The notes below the pieces were generated by a model. That model saw only the letters and a list, made by a program, of their open reading frames with translations. It did no database searches and was not told where the DNA came from. Shown here piece by piece: positions 21,547 to 29,714 of a stretch of DNA of 64,000 nucleotides (position 1 is its first letter; each line of letters starts with the position of its first letter). Origin of the DNA: a bacterium. Lineage in GTDB: Bacteria > Bacillota > Bacilli > Lactobacillales > Streptococcaceae. The DNA lies in contig CAJNDO010000005.1 in the NCBI GenBank assembly GCA_905221545.1, positions 62,001 through 126,000 of the forward strand. The letters run 5' to 3'. Made by a program: the position numbers and the translations under genes.

Positions 21547-22167
21547 ATGAAATCAATGAGAATCTTATTTTTGTTAGCTTTAATTCAAATCAGTTTGAGT
21601 AGCTGTTTCCTATGGAAAGAATGCATCTTGTCCTTTAAACAAAGTACAGCTTTTTTCATCGGAAGTATGGTCTTTGTTTCAGGAATCTGTGCTGGGGTAA
21701 ATTATCTTTATACTCGTAAGCAAGAAGTCCATAGTGTCCTAGCCAGTAAGAAGTCGGTGAAGCTTTTTTACAGTATCCTGCTCTTAATTAATTTGTTAGG
21801 AGCTGTTCTTGTCTTGTCAGATAACTTGTTCATCAAAAATACGCTGCAGCAAGAATTAGTTGACTTTTTATTGCCATCCTTTTTCTTTCTATTTGGGCTA
21901 GATTTGCTGATTTTTTTACCCTTGAAAAAATACATGCGCGATTTGCTTGCTATGCTAGACAGAAAAAAGACAGTGTTGGTGACTATTATAGCAACACTTC
22001 TCTTCTTAAAAAATCCAATGACCATTGTCTCACTTCTGATTTATATTGGACTGGGTTTGTTTTTTGCAGCCTATCTTGTCCCAAATTCTGTTAAAAAGGA
22101 AGTTTCCTTTTATGGTCATATTTTCCGAGATCTTGTATTGGTCATTGCTACGCTCATTTTCTTTTAG
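21547..22167 (+). CDS. Small integral membrane protein of unknown function
   Basis: 206 residues with about six hydrophobic spans, short loops and basic patches (RKQEVHSVLASKKSVK, KKYMRDLLAMLDRKK). I do not recognise a family. The -10 sequence TTGGTATAAT is upstream and a purine-rich ribosome site (GGAAGGGAGAG) precedes the ATG. A protein of this kind sits next to tprA and tsaE in pneumococcal genomes as I recall. It is followed by the tsaE promoter 84 bases on, so it is probably a single-gene transcript. Confidence 0.7.
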   Translation: MKSMRILFLLALIQISLSSCFLWKECILSFKQSTAFFIGSMVFVSGICAGVNYLYTRKQEVHSVLASKKSVKLFYSILLLINLLGAVLVLSDNLFIKNTLQQELVDFLLPSFFFLFGLDLLIFLPLKKYMRDLLAMLDRKKTVLVTIIATLLFLKNPMTIVSLLIYIGLGLFFAAYLVPNSVKKEVSFYGHIFRDLVLVIATLIFF

Positions 22168-22239
22168 AGAAAGATTGTTTTTATGGATGTTATGATGGTA
22201 AGTTTAGCAGGAAAATAGACACAAAAGAAAAGTTTTTGG

Positions 22240-22252
22240 TATAATAAGAGTA
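22240..22252 (+). promoter_or_regulatory. Extended -10 promoter placing the tsaE start at +1 (leaderless)
   Basis: TGGTATAAT has its -10 hexamer at 22240-22245, and the ATG begins six bases later at 22252. Transcription normally starts about seven bases after the -10, so the mRNA would begin at or next to the start codon. No ribosome site is present. Confidence 0.6.
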
Positions 22253-22695
22253 TGTACACAAAAAATGAAGAAGAGCTACAAGCCTTAGGGGAACGATTGG
22301 GCCATCTATTAGAAAAGAATGATGTTTTAATCTTAACTGGAGAGCTGGGTGCAGGTAAAACGACCTTTACTAAGGGACTTGCTAAAGGTTTACAGATTTC
22401 TCAAATGATTAAAAGTCCAACCTATACTATCGTAAGAGAGTATGAAGGTAGACTGCCACTTTATCACGTAGATGTTTATCGTATTGAAGGAGATGCTGAT
22501 TCTATCGACTTGGATGAGTTTCTCTTTGGTGGCGGAGTGACTGTTATTGAGTGGGGCAATCTCTTAGGAGATGACTTGCCAGATACTTATTTAGAGTTGG
22601 AAATTCTAAAAGAAGAAGACGGTCGCAGATTGAACTTCCAAGCAAAGGGTTTGCGTGCAGAAAAGCTTTTAGAGGAGCTTCAACATGGAGTATGA
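22252..22695 (+). CDS. tsaE: tRNA threonylcarbamoyladenosine biosynthesis ATPase TsaE
   Basis: 147 residues. It has the P-loop GELGAGKTTFTKGLAKGL near residue 31, the KSPTYTIVREYEG segment, YHVDVYRIEG, and the late motif VIEWGNLLGD. TsaE works with TsaB and TsaD to make t6A on ANN-decoding tRNAs. It overlaps the following GNAT gene by 11 bases, and both continue into an LCP-family gene, an arrangement shared with pneumococcus. The likely leaderless start is described separately. Confidence 0.95.
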   Translation: MYTKNEEELQALGERLGHLLEKNDVLILTGELGAGKTTFTKGLAKGLQISQMIKSPTYTIVREYEGRLPLYHVDVYRIEGDADSIDLDEFLFGGGVTVIEWGNLLGDDLPDTYLELEILKEEDGRRLNFQAKGLRAEKLLEELQHGV

Positions 22696-23203
22696 ATTGC
22701 TCATTAGGGAAGCAGAGCCTAATAATGCGGCTGAATTAGTGGCCTTTTTAAATCGTGTAAGTTTGGAGACAGATTTTACCAGCCTAGACGGAGATGGTAT
22801 TCTCTTGACCAGTGAGGAGATGGAAATATTCCTCAACAAGCAAGCTAGTTCGGACAATCAGATAACCTTACTTGCATTCTTAAATGATAAAATTACTGGT
22901 ATTGTAAATATTACAGCTGACCAGCGCAAGAGAGTCCGTCATATTGGAGATCTCTTCATTGTGATTGGAAAAAGATATTGGAATAATGGATTGGGAAGTT
23001 TTTTGCTAGAAGAAGCGATAGAGTGGGCACAAGCAAGTGGCATTCTGCGTCGTCTCCAACTGACTGTCCAAACTCGTAATCAAGCTGCAGTCCATCTTTA
23101 TCAAAAGCATGGCTTTATAATTGAAGGTCGCCAAGAGCGTGGAGCATATATAGAGGAAGGGAAATTTATCGATGTTTACTTGATGGGTAAACTGATAGAT
23201 TAG
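22685..23203 (+). CDS. GNAT-family N-acetyltransferase
   Basis: 172 residues. The acetyl-CoA binding region (GDLFIVIGKRYWNNGLGSFLLEEAIEWA) and the end of the fold (LTVQTRNQAAVHLYQKHGFIIEGR) are clear. Ribosome site GAGGAG lies inside the end of tsaE. The substrate is unknown; proteins of this type acetylate amines or N-termini. Its fixed place behind tsaE is conserved in related streptococci and suggests co-transcription rather than a shared pathway. Confidence 0.88.
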   Translation: MEYELLIREAEPNNAAELVAFLNRVSLETDFTSLDGDGILLTSEEMEIFLNKQASSDNQITLLAFLNDKITGIVNITADQRKRVRHIGDLFIVIGKRYWNNGLGSFLLEEAIEWAQASGILRRLQLTVQTRNQAAVHLYQKHGFIIEGRQERGAYIEEGKFIDVYLMGKLID

Positions 23204-23210
23204 TAGAAAT

Positions 23211-24227
23211 ATGGTTAAAAAGATTATTGGAATGGTATTAGCTTTTCTAGCTGTGACAGTTTTGGGTGTCGGTGTTTTTGCTTATACTATTTATCAGCAA
23301 GGCACACAAACCTTATCAAAGACCTATAAAAAAATCGGAGAAGAAACCAAGGTTATTGAAGCAACAGAACCTTTGACCATTCTGTTGATGGGGGTTGATA
23401 CTGGGAATGTAGAGCGTACAGATCAGTGGGCTGGAAATAGTGATTCCATGATTCTCTTGACTGTCAATCCACATACTAAGAAGACCATGATGTTGAGTTT
23501 GGAACGTGATATCCTGACTAAAATTCAACATAAAGATGGTAGTATTGAAGAAGCGAAGTTAAACGCCGCCTATGCTGGTGGTGGTGCGGAATTAGCTATT
23601 TCAACTATTCAACAGATGATGAATATCCATATCGATCGCTATATTATGGTCAATATGCAAGGTTTGCAACAATTAGTCGATGCAGTGGGTGGGATTACGG
23701 TTAATAATACACTAGGTTTCCCAATCTCTATCAGTGACCAAGAAGAATTTAACACCATTTCTATCGGTGTTGGAGAGCAGACAATAAATGGAGAAGAAGC
23801 GCTTGTTTATTCACGCATGCGTTATCAAGACCCAGAAGGAGACTATGGTCGTCAAAAGCGTCAGCGTGAAGTCATTCAAAAAGTTGTTGAAAAAGTTCTT
23901 AGTTTGAATAGTGTCAGTCACTACCAATCTATTTTAAAAGCCCTAAGTACTAATATGCAGACTAATATTGATTTGTCTGCGAAAAGTATTCCGAGCTTGT
24001 TGGGCTATAAAGATTCATTTAAAACCATTGAATCTCAACAATTGAAGGGTGAAGGAGAGATGTTGCAAGGTATTTCTTACCAGATTGTTTCGAGAGAGCA
24101 CATGTTGGAAATGCAGAATATATTGCGACGTTCTTTGGGACAAGAAGAAGTCACTCAGCTTGAAACAAATGTTGTCTTATTTGAAGATTTGTTTGGACGG
24201 GTGCCTGTTAGTGACGAAGATAATTAA
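23211..24227 (+). CDS. LytR-CpsA-Psr family cell-wall ligase
   Basis: 338 residues. An N-terminal membrane anchor (residues 7-28) is followed by the extracellular LCP domain with its conserved patches: [45 protein letters not shown], and [25 protein letters not shown] proteins move undecaprenyl-linked polymers such as teichoic acid or capsule onto peptidoglycan. The start has no strong ribosome site and lies 8 bases after the GNAT gene, so coupling is likely. A hairpin terminator follows. Confidence 0.93.
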   Translation: MVKKIIGMVLAFLAVTVLGVGVFAYTIYQQGTQTLSKTYKKIGEETKVIEATEPLTILLMGVDTGNVERTDQWAGNSDSMILLTVNPHTKKTMMLSLERDILTKIQHKDGSIEEAKLNAAYAGGGAELAISTIQQMMNIHIDRYIMVNMQGLQQLVDAVGGITVNNTLGFPISISDQEEFNTISIGVGEQTINGEEALVYSRMRYQDPEGDYGRQKRQREVIQKVVEKVLSLNSVSHYQSILKALSTNMQTNIDLSAKSIPSLLGYKDSFKTIESQQLKGEGEMLQGISYQIVSREHMLEMQNILRRSLGQEEVTQLETNVVLFEDLFGRVPVSDEDN

Positions 24228-24251
24228 CTTTCTTGATACAAATAAAAAATC

Positions 24252-24279
24252 AATCGTAGGAAAATTCCTGCGATTTTTT
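24252..24279 (+). terminator. Terminator between the LCP gene and the competence operon
   Basis: Eleven-base arms AATCGTAGGAA and TTCCTGCGATT (one G-T pair) with a two-base spacer, then six Ts. It ends nine bases before the cin-box and so insulates the competence operon. Confidence 0.8.
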
Positions 24280-24287
24280 CAAAAAAA

Positions 24288-24295
24288 TACGAATA
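24288..24295 (+). promoter_or_regulatory. cin-box (ComX/SigX promoter) of cinA-recA
   Basis: TACGAATA is an exact match to the late-competence box recognised by the alternative sigma factor ComX, with a T-rich stretch upstream. It lies 18 bases before the cinA start. This links cinA-recA to natural transformation. Confidence 0.88.
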
Positions 24296-24312
24296 GATAT
24301 GTAGGAGGAAAC

Positions 24313-25569
24313 ATGAAAGCAGAAATCATTGCTGTTGGAACAGAGATTTTGACAGGACAGATTGTCAATACTAATGCCCAGTTTTTATCAGAAAAACTAG
24401 CAGAGATTGGGGTAGATGTTTATTTTCAGACGGCTGTAGGAGATAATGAAGCTCGTCTCTTGTCTTTGCTTGAGATTGCTAGTCAACGTAGCAGTCTGGT
24501 AATTTTGACAGGTGGTTTAGGGCCAACTGAGGATGACCTAACCAAACAAACGTTAGCTAAATTTTTAGGAAAAGAATTAGTCTTTGATCCTCAGGCACAG
24601 GCGAAGTTGGATGTCTTTTTTGCCCAGAGACCAGACTATGCCCGAACACCGAATAATGAAAGACAAGCTCAACTTGTAGCAGGAGCGACTCCATTACCAA
24701 ACGAAACAGGATTGGCTGTTGGAGGAATCTTAGAAGTGAACGAAGTGACCTACGTCGTTCTTCCTGGTCCACCAAGTGAATTGAAACCCATGGTCTTAAA
24801 CCAACTTCTACCCAAGTTGATGACAGGGAGCAAGTTGTATTCCCGAGTTCTTCGTTTCTTTGGGATTGGCGAAAGCCAGCTGGTTACGATTTTAGCTGAT
24901 TTGATTGACAATCAAACAGATCCAACCTTAGCCCCTTATGCCAAGACAGGAGAAGTCACTCTGCGTCTGTCAACAAAGGCTAGTAGTCAAGAAGAGGCGA
25001 ATCAAGCGCTGGATATCTTGGAAAATCAAATCTTGGATTATCAGACTTTTGAAGGCCTTTCTCTACGAGAACTTTGTTATGGTTATGGGGAAGAGACTAG
25101 TTTAGCCAGCATTGTAGTAGAAGAACTGAAAAAGCAAGGGAAAACTATCACTGCAGCAGAGAGTTTGACGGCAGGGCTTTTCCAAGCCACTGTGGCAGAT
25201 TTTTCAGGAGCTTCAAGCATATTTAAGGGTGGTTTTGTGACCTATAGCCTGGAGGAAAAATCAAAAATGTTGGATATTCCTGCCAAGGATTTGGAAGAAT
25301 ATGGTGTTGTGTCTGCATTTACAGCCCAGAAGATGGCTGAGCAGGCACGAAGTAAGACCCAGTCTGATTTTGGTATTAGCTTGACTGGAGTAGCAGGGCC
25401 AGACAGTCTAGAAGGGCATCCAGCTGGGACAGTCTTCATAGGATTGGCTAAAGAGAAAGGAACTGAGGTCATTAAGGTTAATATTGGAGGCAGAAGTCGA
25501 GCAGACGTACGTTACATTGCGGTTATGCATGCCTTTAACCTAGTTCGCAAGGCTTTATTAAGTGACTAA
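24313..25569 (+). CDS. cinA: Competence/damage-inducible protein CinA
   Basis: 418 residues from the ATG at 24313, which has ribosome site AGGAGG; the longer upstream reading frame runs through the LCP gene, terminator and cin-box and is not real. The N-terminal MoaB/MogA-like domain ([34 protein letters not shown]) is followed by a C-terminal nicotinamide-nucleotide amidase domain ([34 protein letters not shown]). In pneumococcus CinA brings RecA to the membrane during transformation. recA follows 54 bases on. Confidence 0.96.
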   Translation: MKAEIIAVGTEILTGQIVNTNAQFLSEKLAEIGVDVYFQTAVGDNEARLLSLLEIASQRSSLVILTGGLGPTEDDLTKQTLAKFLGKELVFDPQAQAKLDVFFAQRPDYARTPNNERQAQLVAGATPLPNETGLAVGGILEVNEVTYVVLPGPPSELKPMVLNQLLPKLMTGSKLYSRVLRFFGIGESQLVTILADLIDNQTDPTLAPYAKTGEVTLRLSTKASSQEEANQALDILENQILDYQTFEGLSLRELCYGYGEETSLASIVVEELKKQGKTITAAESLTAGLFQATVADFSGASSIFKGGFVTYSLEEKSKMLDIPAKDLEEYGVVSAFTAQKMAEQARSKTQSDFGISLTGVAGPDSLEGHPAGTVFIGLAKEKGTEVIKVNIGGRSRADVRYIAVMHAFNLVRKALLSD

Positions 25570-25623
25570 CTTTTGATATAATAGTAGATAGGTCTAAGGA
25601 CCATTAGAATGTAGGAGAATAGA

Positions 25624-26790
25624 ATGGCGAAAAAACCAAAAAAATTAGATGAAATTTCAAAAAAATTTGGGGCAGAACGTGAAAAAGCCTTGAATGATGC
25701 TCTTAAATTGATTGAGAAAGACTTTGGTAAGGGTTCAATCATGCGTTTGGGTGAACGTGCAGAGCAAAAGGTGCAAGTGATGAGCTCAGGTTCCTTGGCT
25801 CTTGACATTGCCCTTGGTTCAGGTGGTTATCCTAAGGGACGTATCATCGAAATCTATGGACCAGAATCATCTGGTAAGACAACGGTTGCCCTTCATGCAG
25901 TCGCGCAAGCGCAAAAAGAAGGCGGGATTGCAGCCTTTATTGATGCGGAGCATGCCCTTGATCCAGCCTATGCCGCGGCTCTTGGGGTCAATATTGACGA
26001 ATTGCTCTTGTCTCAACCAGACTCAGGAGAGCAAGGTCTTGAGATTGCAGGAAAATTGATTGACTCAGGTGCAGTTGACCTTGTTGTAGTCGACTCAGTT
26101 GCGGCCCTTGTTCCTCGTGCGGAAATTGATGGAGATATCGGAGATAGCCACGTTGGTTTGCAAGCTCGTATGATGAGTCAAGCCATGCGTAAACTTGGTG
26201 CTTCTATCAATAAAACAAAAACGATTGCCATCTTTATCAATCAATTGCGTGAAAAAGTTGGGGTCATGTTTGGAAATCCAGAAACAACTCCTGGTGGACG
26301 TGCTCTGAAATTCTACGCATCAGTTCGTTTGGATGTTCGTGGAAGTACACAAATCAAGGGAACTGGTGACCAAAAAGATACCAATGTCGGTAAAGAAACT
26401 AAAATCAAGGTCGTGAAAAACAAGGTGGCTCCACCATTTAAGGAAGCCTTCGTTGAAATCATGTACGGAGAAGGGATTTCTAAGACTGGTGAACTCTTGA
26501 AAATCGCAAGCGATTTGGATATCATCAAAAAAGCAGGAGCTTGGTATTCTTACAAGGATGAGAAAATCGGGCAAGGTTCTGAAAATGCTAAGAAATACTT
26601 GGCAGATAACCCAGAAATCTTTGATGAAATTGACCATCAAGTCCGTGTTCAATTTGGTTTGATTGATGGAGAAGAGGCTTCTGTCGAAGGTGTTGAAACT
26701 AAAAAAGATGACGTAGTTCAAGCAGATTCTGTGAATGAAGAAGTGACTCTTGACCTAGGCGATGAACTTGAAATCGAAATTGAAGAATAA
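25624..26790 (+). CDS. recA: Recombinase RecA
   Basis: 388 residues with Walker [10 protein letters not shown] near residue 77, DAEHALDP, the L1/L2 DNA-binding loops around 165-220, and the acidic tail ([15 protein letters not shown]) expected in streptococci. It catalyses strand exchange in recombination and transformation. A weak -10-like sequence lies in the 54-base gap before it, so basal expression outside competence is likely, with induction by read-through from the cin-box. A hairpin terminator follows. Confidence 0.99.
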   Translation: MAKKPKKLDEISKKFGAEREKALNDALKLIEKDFGKGSIMRLGERAEQKVQVMSSGSLALDIALGSGGYPKGRIIEIYGPESSGKTTVALHAVAQAQKEGGIAAFIDAEHALDPAYAAALGVNIDELLLSQPDSGEQGLEIAGKLIDSGAVDLVVVDSVAALVPRAEIDGDIGDSHVGLQARMMSQAMRKLGASINKTKTIAIFINQLREKVGVMFGNPETTPGGRALKFYASVRLDVRGSTQIKGTGDQKDTNVGKETKIKVVKNKVAPPFKEAFVEIMYGEGISKTGELLKIASDLDIIKKAGAWYSYKDEKIGQGSENAKKYLADNPEIFDEIDHQVRVQFGLIDGEEASVEGVETKKDDVVQADSVNEEVTLDLGDELEIEIEE

Positions 26791-26799
26791 GCTGTTAAA

Positions 26800-26826
26800 G
26801 TAGTGGAAAAAACCACTGCTTTTTCG
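26800..26826 (+). terminator. Terminator after recA
   Basis: Arms AGTAGTGG and CCACTGCT (one mismatch) around an A-rich loop, then TTTTTC. Partial read-through to dinF is known in pneumococcus. Confidence 0.7.
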
Positions 26827-26856
26827 TTTACTAGTTCTGGCATAGTTTGCTGTTTC

Positions 26857-26892
26857 TTGTCGCTCCTCTAGAAAGCTGATATAATAGCCTTA
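26857..26892 (+). promoter_or_regulatory. dinF promoter, start codon at +1 (leaderless)
   Basis: TTGTCG (26857-26862) and extended -10 TGATATAAT (hexamer 26880-26885) are 17 bases apart. The ATG of dinF begins six bases after the -10, leaving no room for a ribosome site on an mRNA started here. Confidence 0.6.
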
Positions 26893-28262
26893 TGAATAAA
26901 AAACGAACAGTGGACCTGATTCATGGTCCTATTCTTCCCTCGCTTTTGAGTTTTGCCTTTCCAATCTTGCTGTCCAATATTTTCCAACAGCTCTATAACA
27001 CTGCTGATGTCTTGATTGTTGGGCGTTTTCTTGGACAAGATTCTTTGGCTGCGGTTGGGGCAACAACTGCCATTTTTGACTTGATTATAGGATTTACACT
27101 TGGTGTTGGTAATGGGATGGGGATTGTCATTGCCCGCTATTATGGGGCTCGGAATTTCACTAAAATTAAAGAAGCAGTAGCAGCCACCTGGATTTTAGGT
27201 GTTCTTTTGAGTGTTGTGATTATGTTGCTGGGCTTTCTTGGTTTGTATCCTCTCTTGCAATACTTAGATACCCCTGCTGAAATCCTCCCTGAGTCCTATC
27301 AATATATTTCTATGATTGTGACCTGTGTCGGTGTCAGCTTTGCCTATAATCTCTTTGCAGGCTTGTTGCGGTCCATTGGGGACAGTCTAGCAGCCCTTGG
27401 CTTTCTGATTTTCTCTGCCTTGGTCAATGTAGCTCTGGATCTTTATTTCATTACGCAATTGCATCTGGGAGTTCAATCTGCGGGCCTTGCTACTATTATT
27501 TCACAAGGGTTGTCCGCGGTTCTCTGTTTTTACTATATTCGCAAGAGTGTTCCAGAACTGCTCCCTCAACTCAAGCATTTTAAATGGAACAAGGCCTTGT
27601 ACGCGGATCTTTTGGAGCAAGGTTTGGCTATGGGCTTGATGAGTTCCATTGTATCTATCGGTAGCGTGATTTTACAGTCTTCTGTTAATACCTTTGGTGC
27701 CGTAATTATCAGTGCCCAGACGGCGGCTCGACGCATTATGGCCTTCGCCCTTCTTCCTATGACCGCTATTTCTGCCTCGATGACGACCTTTGCTTCGCAG
27801 AATCTTGGTGCCGAGCGACCAGACCGTATTGTTCAAGGCCTTCGAATTGGCAGTCGTCTAAGCATGTCCTGGGCAGTTTTTGTTTGTATCTTCCTCTTTT
27901 TTGCCAGTCCAGCCTTGGTTTCCTTCTTGGCCAGTTCGACGGATGGATACTTGGTAGAAAATGGTAGTCTATACTTACAGATTAGTTCAGCATTTTATCC
28001 CATTTTGAGCCTCTTGCTGATTTATCGCAATTGCTTGCAGGGCTTGGGGCAAAAAATCCTTCCGCTGGTTTCTAGCTTTATTGAACTAATCGGAAAAATC
28101 GCTTTTGTGGTCTTGATTATTCCTTGGGCGGGCTATAGGGGTGTTATCCTTTGTGAACCCCTTATCTGGGTTGCTATGACCATTCAACTGTACTTCTCAC
28201 TTTTCCGTCATCCCCTGATAAAAGAAGGCAAGGTTATCTTGGCAACTAAAGTAGCATCCTAG
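26892..28262 (+). CDS. dinF: MATE-family efflux protein DinF
   Basis: 456 residues with twelve membrane spans in two similar halves, starting with LIHGPILPSLLSFAFPILLSN. MATE transporters expel cationic or bile-acid-like compounds using sodium or proton gradients. It follows recA as in pneumococcus, where dinF is the third gene of the competence operon; here it also has its own promoter with the ATG at +1. In pneumococcus lytA comes next; here a YebC-family gene follows. Confidence 0.95.
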   Translation: MNKKRTVDLIHGPILPSLLSFAFPILLSNIFQQLYNTADVLIVGRFLGQDSLAAVGATTAIFDLIIGFTLGVGNGMGIVIARYYGARNFTKIKEAVAATWILGVLLSVVIMLLGFLGLYPLLQYLDTPAEILPESYQYISMIVTCVGVSFAYNLFAGLLRSIGDSLAALGFLIFSALVNVALDLYFITQLHLGVQSAGLATIISQGLSAVLCFYYIRKSVPELLPQLKHFKWNKALYADLLEQGLAMGLMSSIVSIGSVILQSSVNTFGAVIISAQTAARRIMAFALLPMTAISASMTTFASQNLGAERPDRIVQGLRIGSRLSMSWAVFVCIFLFFASPALVSFLASSTDGYLVENGSLYLQISSAFYPILSLLLIYRNCLQGLGQKILPLVSSFIELIGKIAFVVLIIPWAGYRGVILCEPLIWVAMTIQLYFSLFRHPLIKEGKVILATKVAS

Positions 28263-28317
28263 CTCGATTTGCTAAATAAAATCTATTTCCTCTAGTGAAA
28301 ATCGAAAAAACTTGTGT

Positions 28318-28323
28318 TATAAT
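28318..28323 (+). promoter_or_regulatory. -10 element before the YebC-family gene
   Basis: GTGTTATAAT with its hexamer at 28318-28323, 36 bases before the start codon; no clear -35 partner was seen. Confidence 0.45.
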
Positions 28324-28358
28324 AAGAAAGATTAAAATGTGAAAAAAGGAGATTCCTA

Positions 28359-29075
28359 ATGGGACGTAAATGGGCCAATATCGTAGCCAAGAAAACGGCT
28401 AAAGATGGAGCTAACTCTAAAGTATATGCAAAATTTGGTGTAGAAATCTATGTAGCAGCTAAAAAAGGTGATCCAGACCCAGAATCAAACACTGCTTTGA
28501 AATTCGTTATCGACCGTGCTAAACAAGCCCAAGTGCCAAAACACGTTATCGATAAAGCGATTGATAAAGCAAAAGGAAATACAGACGAAACCTTTACAGA
28601 AGGCCGTTACGAAGGATTTGGACCAAATGGTTCTATGTTGATTGTTGATACTTTGACTTCTAACGTCAACCGTACAGCAGCTAATGTCCGTGCAGCTTTT
28701 GGTAAAAACGGCGGAAACATGGGTGCTTCAGGTTCTGTTTCTTACCTCTTTGACAATAAGGGTGTCATCGTATTTGCAGGTGAAGATGCGGACGCGGTCT
28801 TTGAGCAATTGCTAGAAGCAGATGTGGATGTGGACGATGTAGAGGCAGAAGAAGGAACAATCACTGTTTACACAGCTCCAACTGACCTTCACAAGGCTAT
28901 TGTTGCCCTTCGTGAGTCAAGTGTCGAAGAATTCCAAGTGACTGAATTGGAAATGATTCCTCAGTCAGAAGTGGAATTGTCAGGCGAAGACCTTGAAACC
29001 TTTGAAAAACTTTACAGCGTTCTTGAAGACGACGAAGACGTACAAAAGATTTATACAAACGTAGATGGATTCTAA
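28359..29075 (+). CDS. YebC/PmpR-family regulatory protein
   Basis: 238 residues. The family start [21 protein letters not shown], the middle segment [39 protein letters not shown], and the C-terminal acidic fold are all present. Members bind DNA as regulators or help ribosomes through proline stretches. Ribosome site AAAGGAG precedes the ATG. Its position directly after dinF replaces the lytA-ply interval of pneumococcus. Confidence 0.95.
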   Translation: MGRKWANIVAKKTAKDGANSKVYAKFGVEIYVAAKKGDPDPESNTALKFVIDRAKQAQVPKHVIDKAIDKAKGNTDETFTEGRYEGFGPNGSMLIVDTLTSNVNRTAANVRAAFGKNGGNMGASGSVSYLFDNKGVIVFAGEDADAVFEQLLEADVDVDDVEAEEGTITVYTAPTDLHKAIVALRESSVEEFQVTELEMIPQSEVELSGEDLETFEKLYSVLEDDEDVQKIYTNVDGF

Positions 29076-29093
29076 TTTGACCTAGAAAACATG

Positions 29094-29127
29094 ATCCTAA
29101 GTGAAAAACTCACTTGGGATTTTTTTA
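29094..29127 (+). terminator. Terminator after the YebC-family gene
   Basis: Eleven-base arms ATCCTAAGTGA and TCACTTGGGAT around AAAAC, then seven Ts. Confidence 0.85.
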
Positions 29128-29138
29128 ATCAAGAAAAT

Positions 29139-29154
29139 AGTTCTCTAGGAAACT
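29139..29154. promoter_or_regulatory. MarR-type operator 1
   Basis: AGTTCTCTAGGAAACT, of the form AGTT-N8-AACT, just upstream of the -35 of the marR operon. Confidence 0.6.
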
Positions 29155-29160
29155 TTTTTC

Positions 29161-29188
29161 TTGACATCTCTTTTCAGAGTGGTAAAAT
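29161..29188 (+). promoter_or_regulatory. Promoter of the marR-ABC exporter operon
   Basis: TTGACA (29161-29166) and TAAAAT (29183-29188) with a 16-base spacer, framed by three similar palindromes. Confidence 0.75.
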
Positions 29189-29204
29189 AGTTCTCATGAA
29201 AACT
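29189..29204. promoter_or_regulatory. MarR-type operator 2
   Basis: AGTTCTCATGAAAACT starts at the base after the -10 and covers the expected transcription start. Confidence 0.65.
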
Positions 29205-29209
29205 TAATT

Positions 29210-29225
29210 AGTTCCTAGGAGAACT
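29210..29225. promoter_or_regulatory. MarR-type operator 3
   Basis: AGTTCCTAGGAGAACT in the leader, 21 bases after operator 2 start to start, about two helical turns. Confidence 0.65.
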
Positions 29226-29252
29226 AAATGTGATAATTAGAAAGGAGTTAGT

Positions 29253-29714
29253 ATGGATAAACCGATGTTGGTCTTTAAGCGTTTTGGTCATCAGATTCAT
29301 CTGATGGTGCAAAAGGAAGCCAAGCGTTGTGGCATTGAATTTATGGGTGGACCTCAGGGCCAGGTTGTACGTTTTTTGGATAGCCGTGAGGAAAATCAAG
29401 AATTGGTCTTGATTAAAGATATCGAGCAGGAACTCAATATTACCAAGTCTGTGGCGAGTAACTTGGTCAAGCGCATGGTGCAAAATAATTTAGTGGAATT
29501 GGAGGCGAGTCCAAGTGATAGGCGGGCCAAGTTTGTTCGTCTGACGGACAAATCGCGTTCTCAAATGAAGCAGGTTAAAGCTTTCTTTGAACGCATTGAC
29601 AACCAGTTGATGGCAGACATTGATGGAGATGAATTACTGATTTTTGAGAAAGTCCTCAATCAACTACAGGAAAATATCAAGAGAATAGGAGGAGATAATG
29701 AAGAAATTAGCTAA
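29253..29714 (+). CDS. MarR-family transcriptional regulator
   Basis: 153 residues with a winged helix-turn-helix (LVLIKDIEQELNITKSVASNLVKRMVQNNLVELEASPSDRRAKFVRLT). MarR dimers bind palindromes and let go when a ligand or drug binds. Three matching palindromes surround its promoter, so it very likely represses itself and the two exporter genes downstream. Its end overlaps the first exporter gene by 17 bases. Ribosome site AAAGGAG. Confidence 0.93.
   Translation: MDKPMLVFKRFGHQIHLMVQKEAKRCGIEFMGGPQGQVVRFLDSREENQELVLIKDIEQELNITKSVASNLVKRMVQNNLVELEASPSDRRAKFVRLTDKSRSQMKQVKAFFERIDNQLMADIDGDELLIFEKVLNQLQENIKRIGGDNEEIS

Noticed and set aside
24049-24312. N-terminal extension of CinA
   Set aside because: The extension runs through the LCP gene, its terminator and the cin-box; the ATG at 24313 has AGGAGG.
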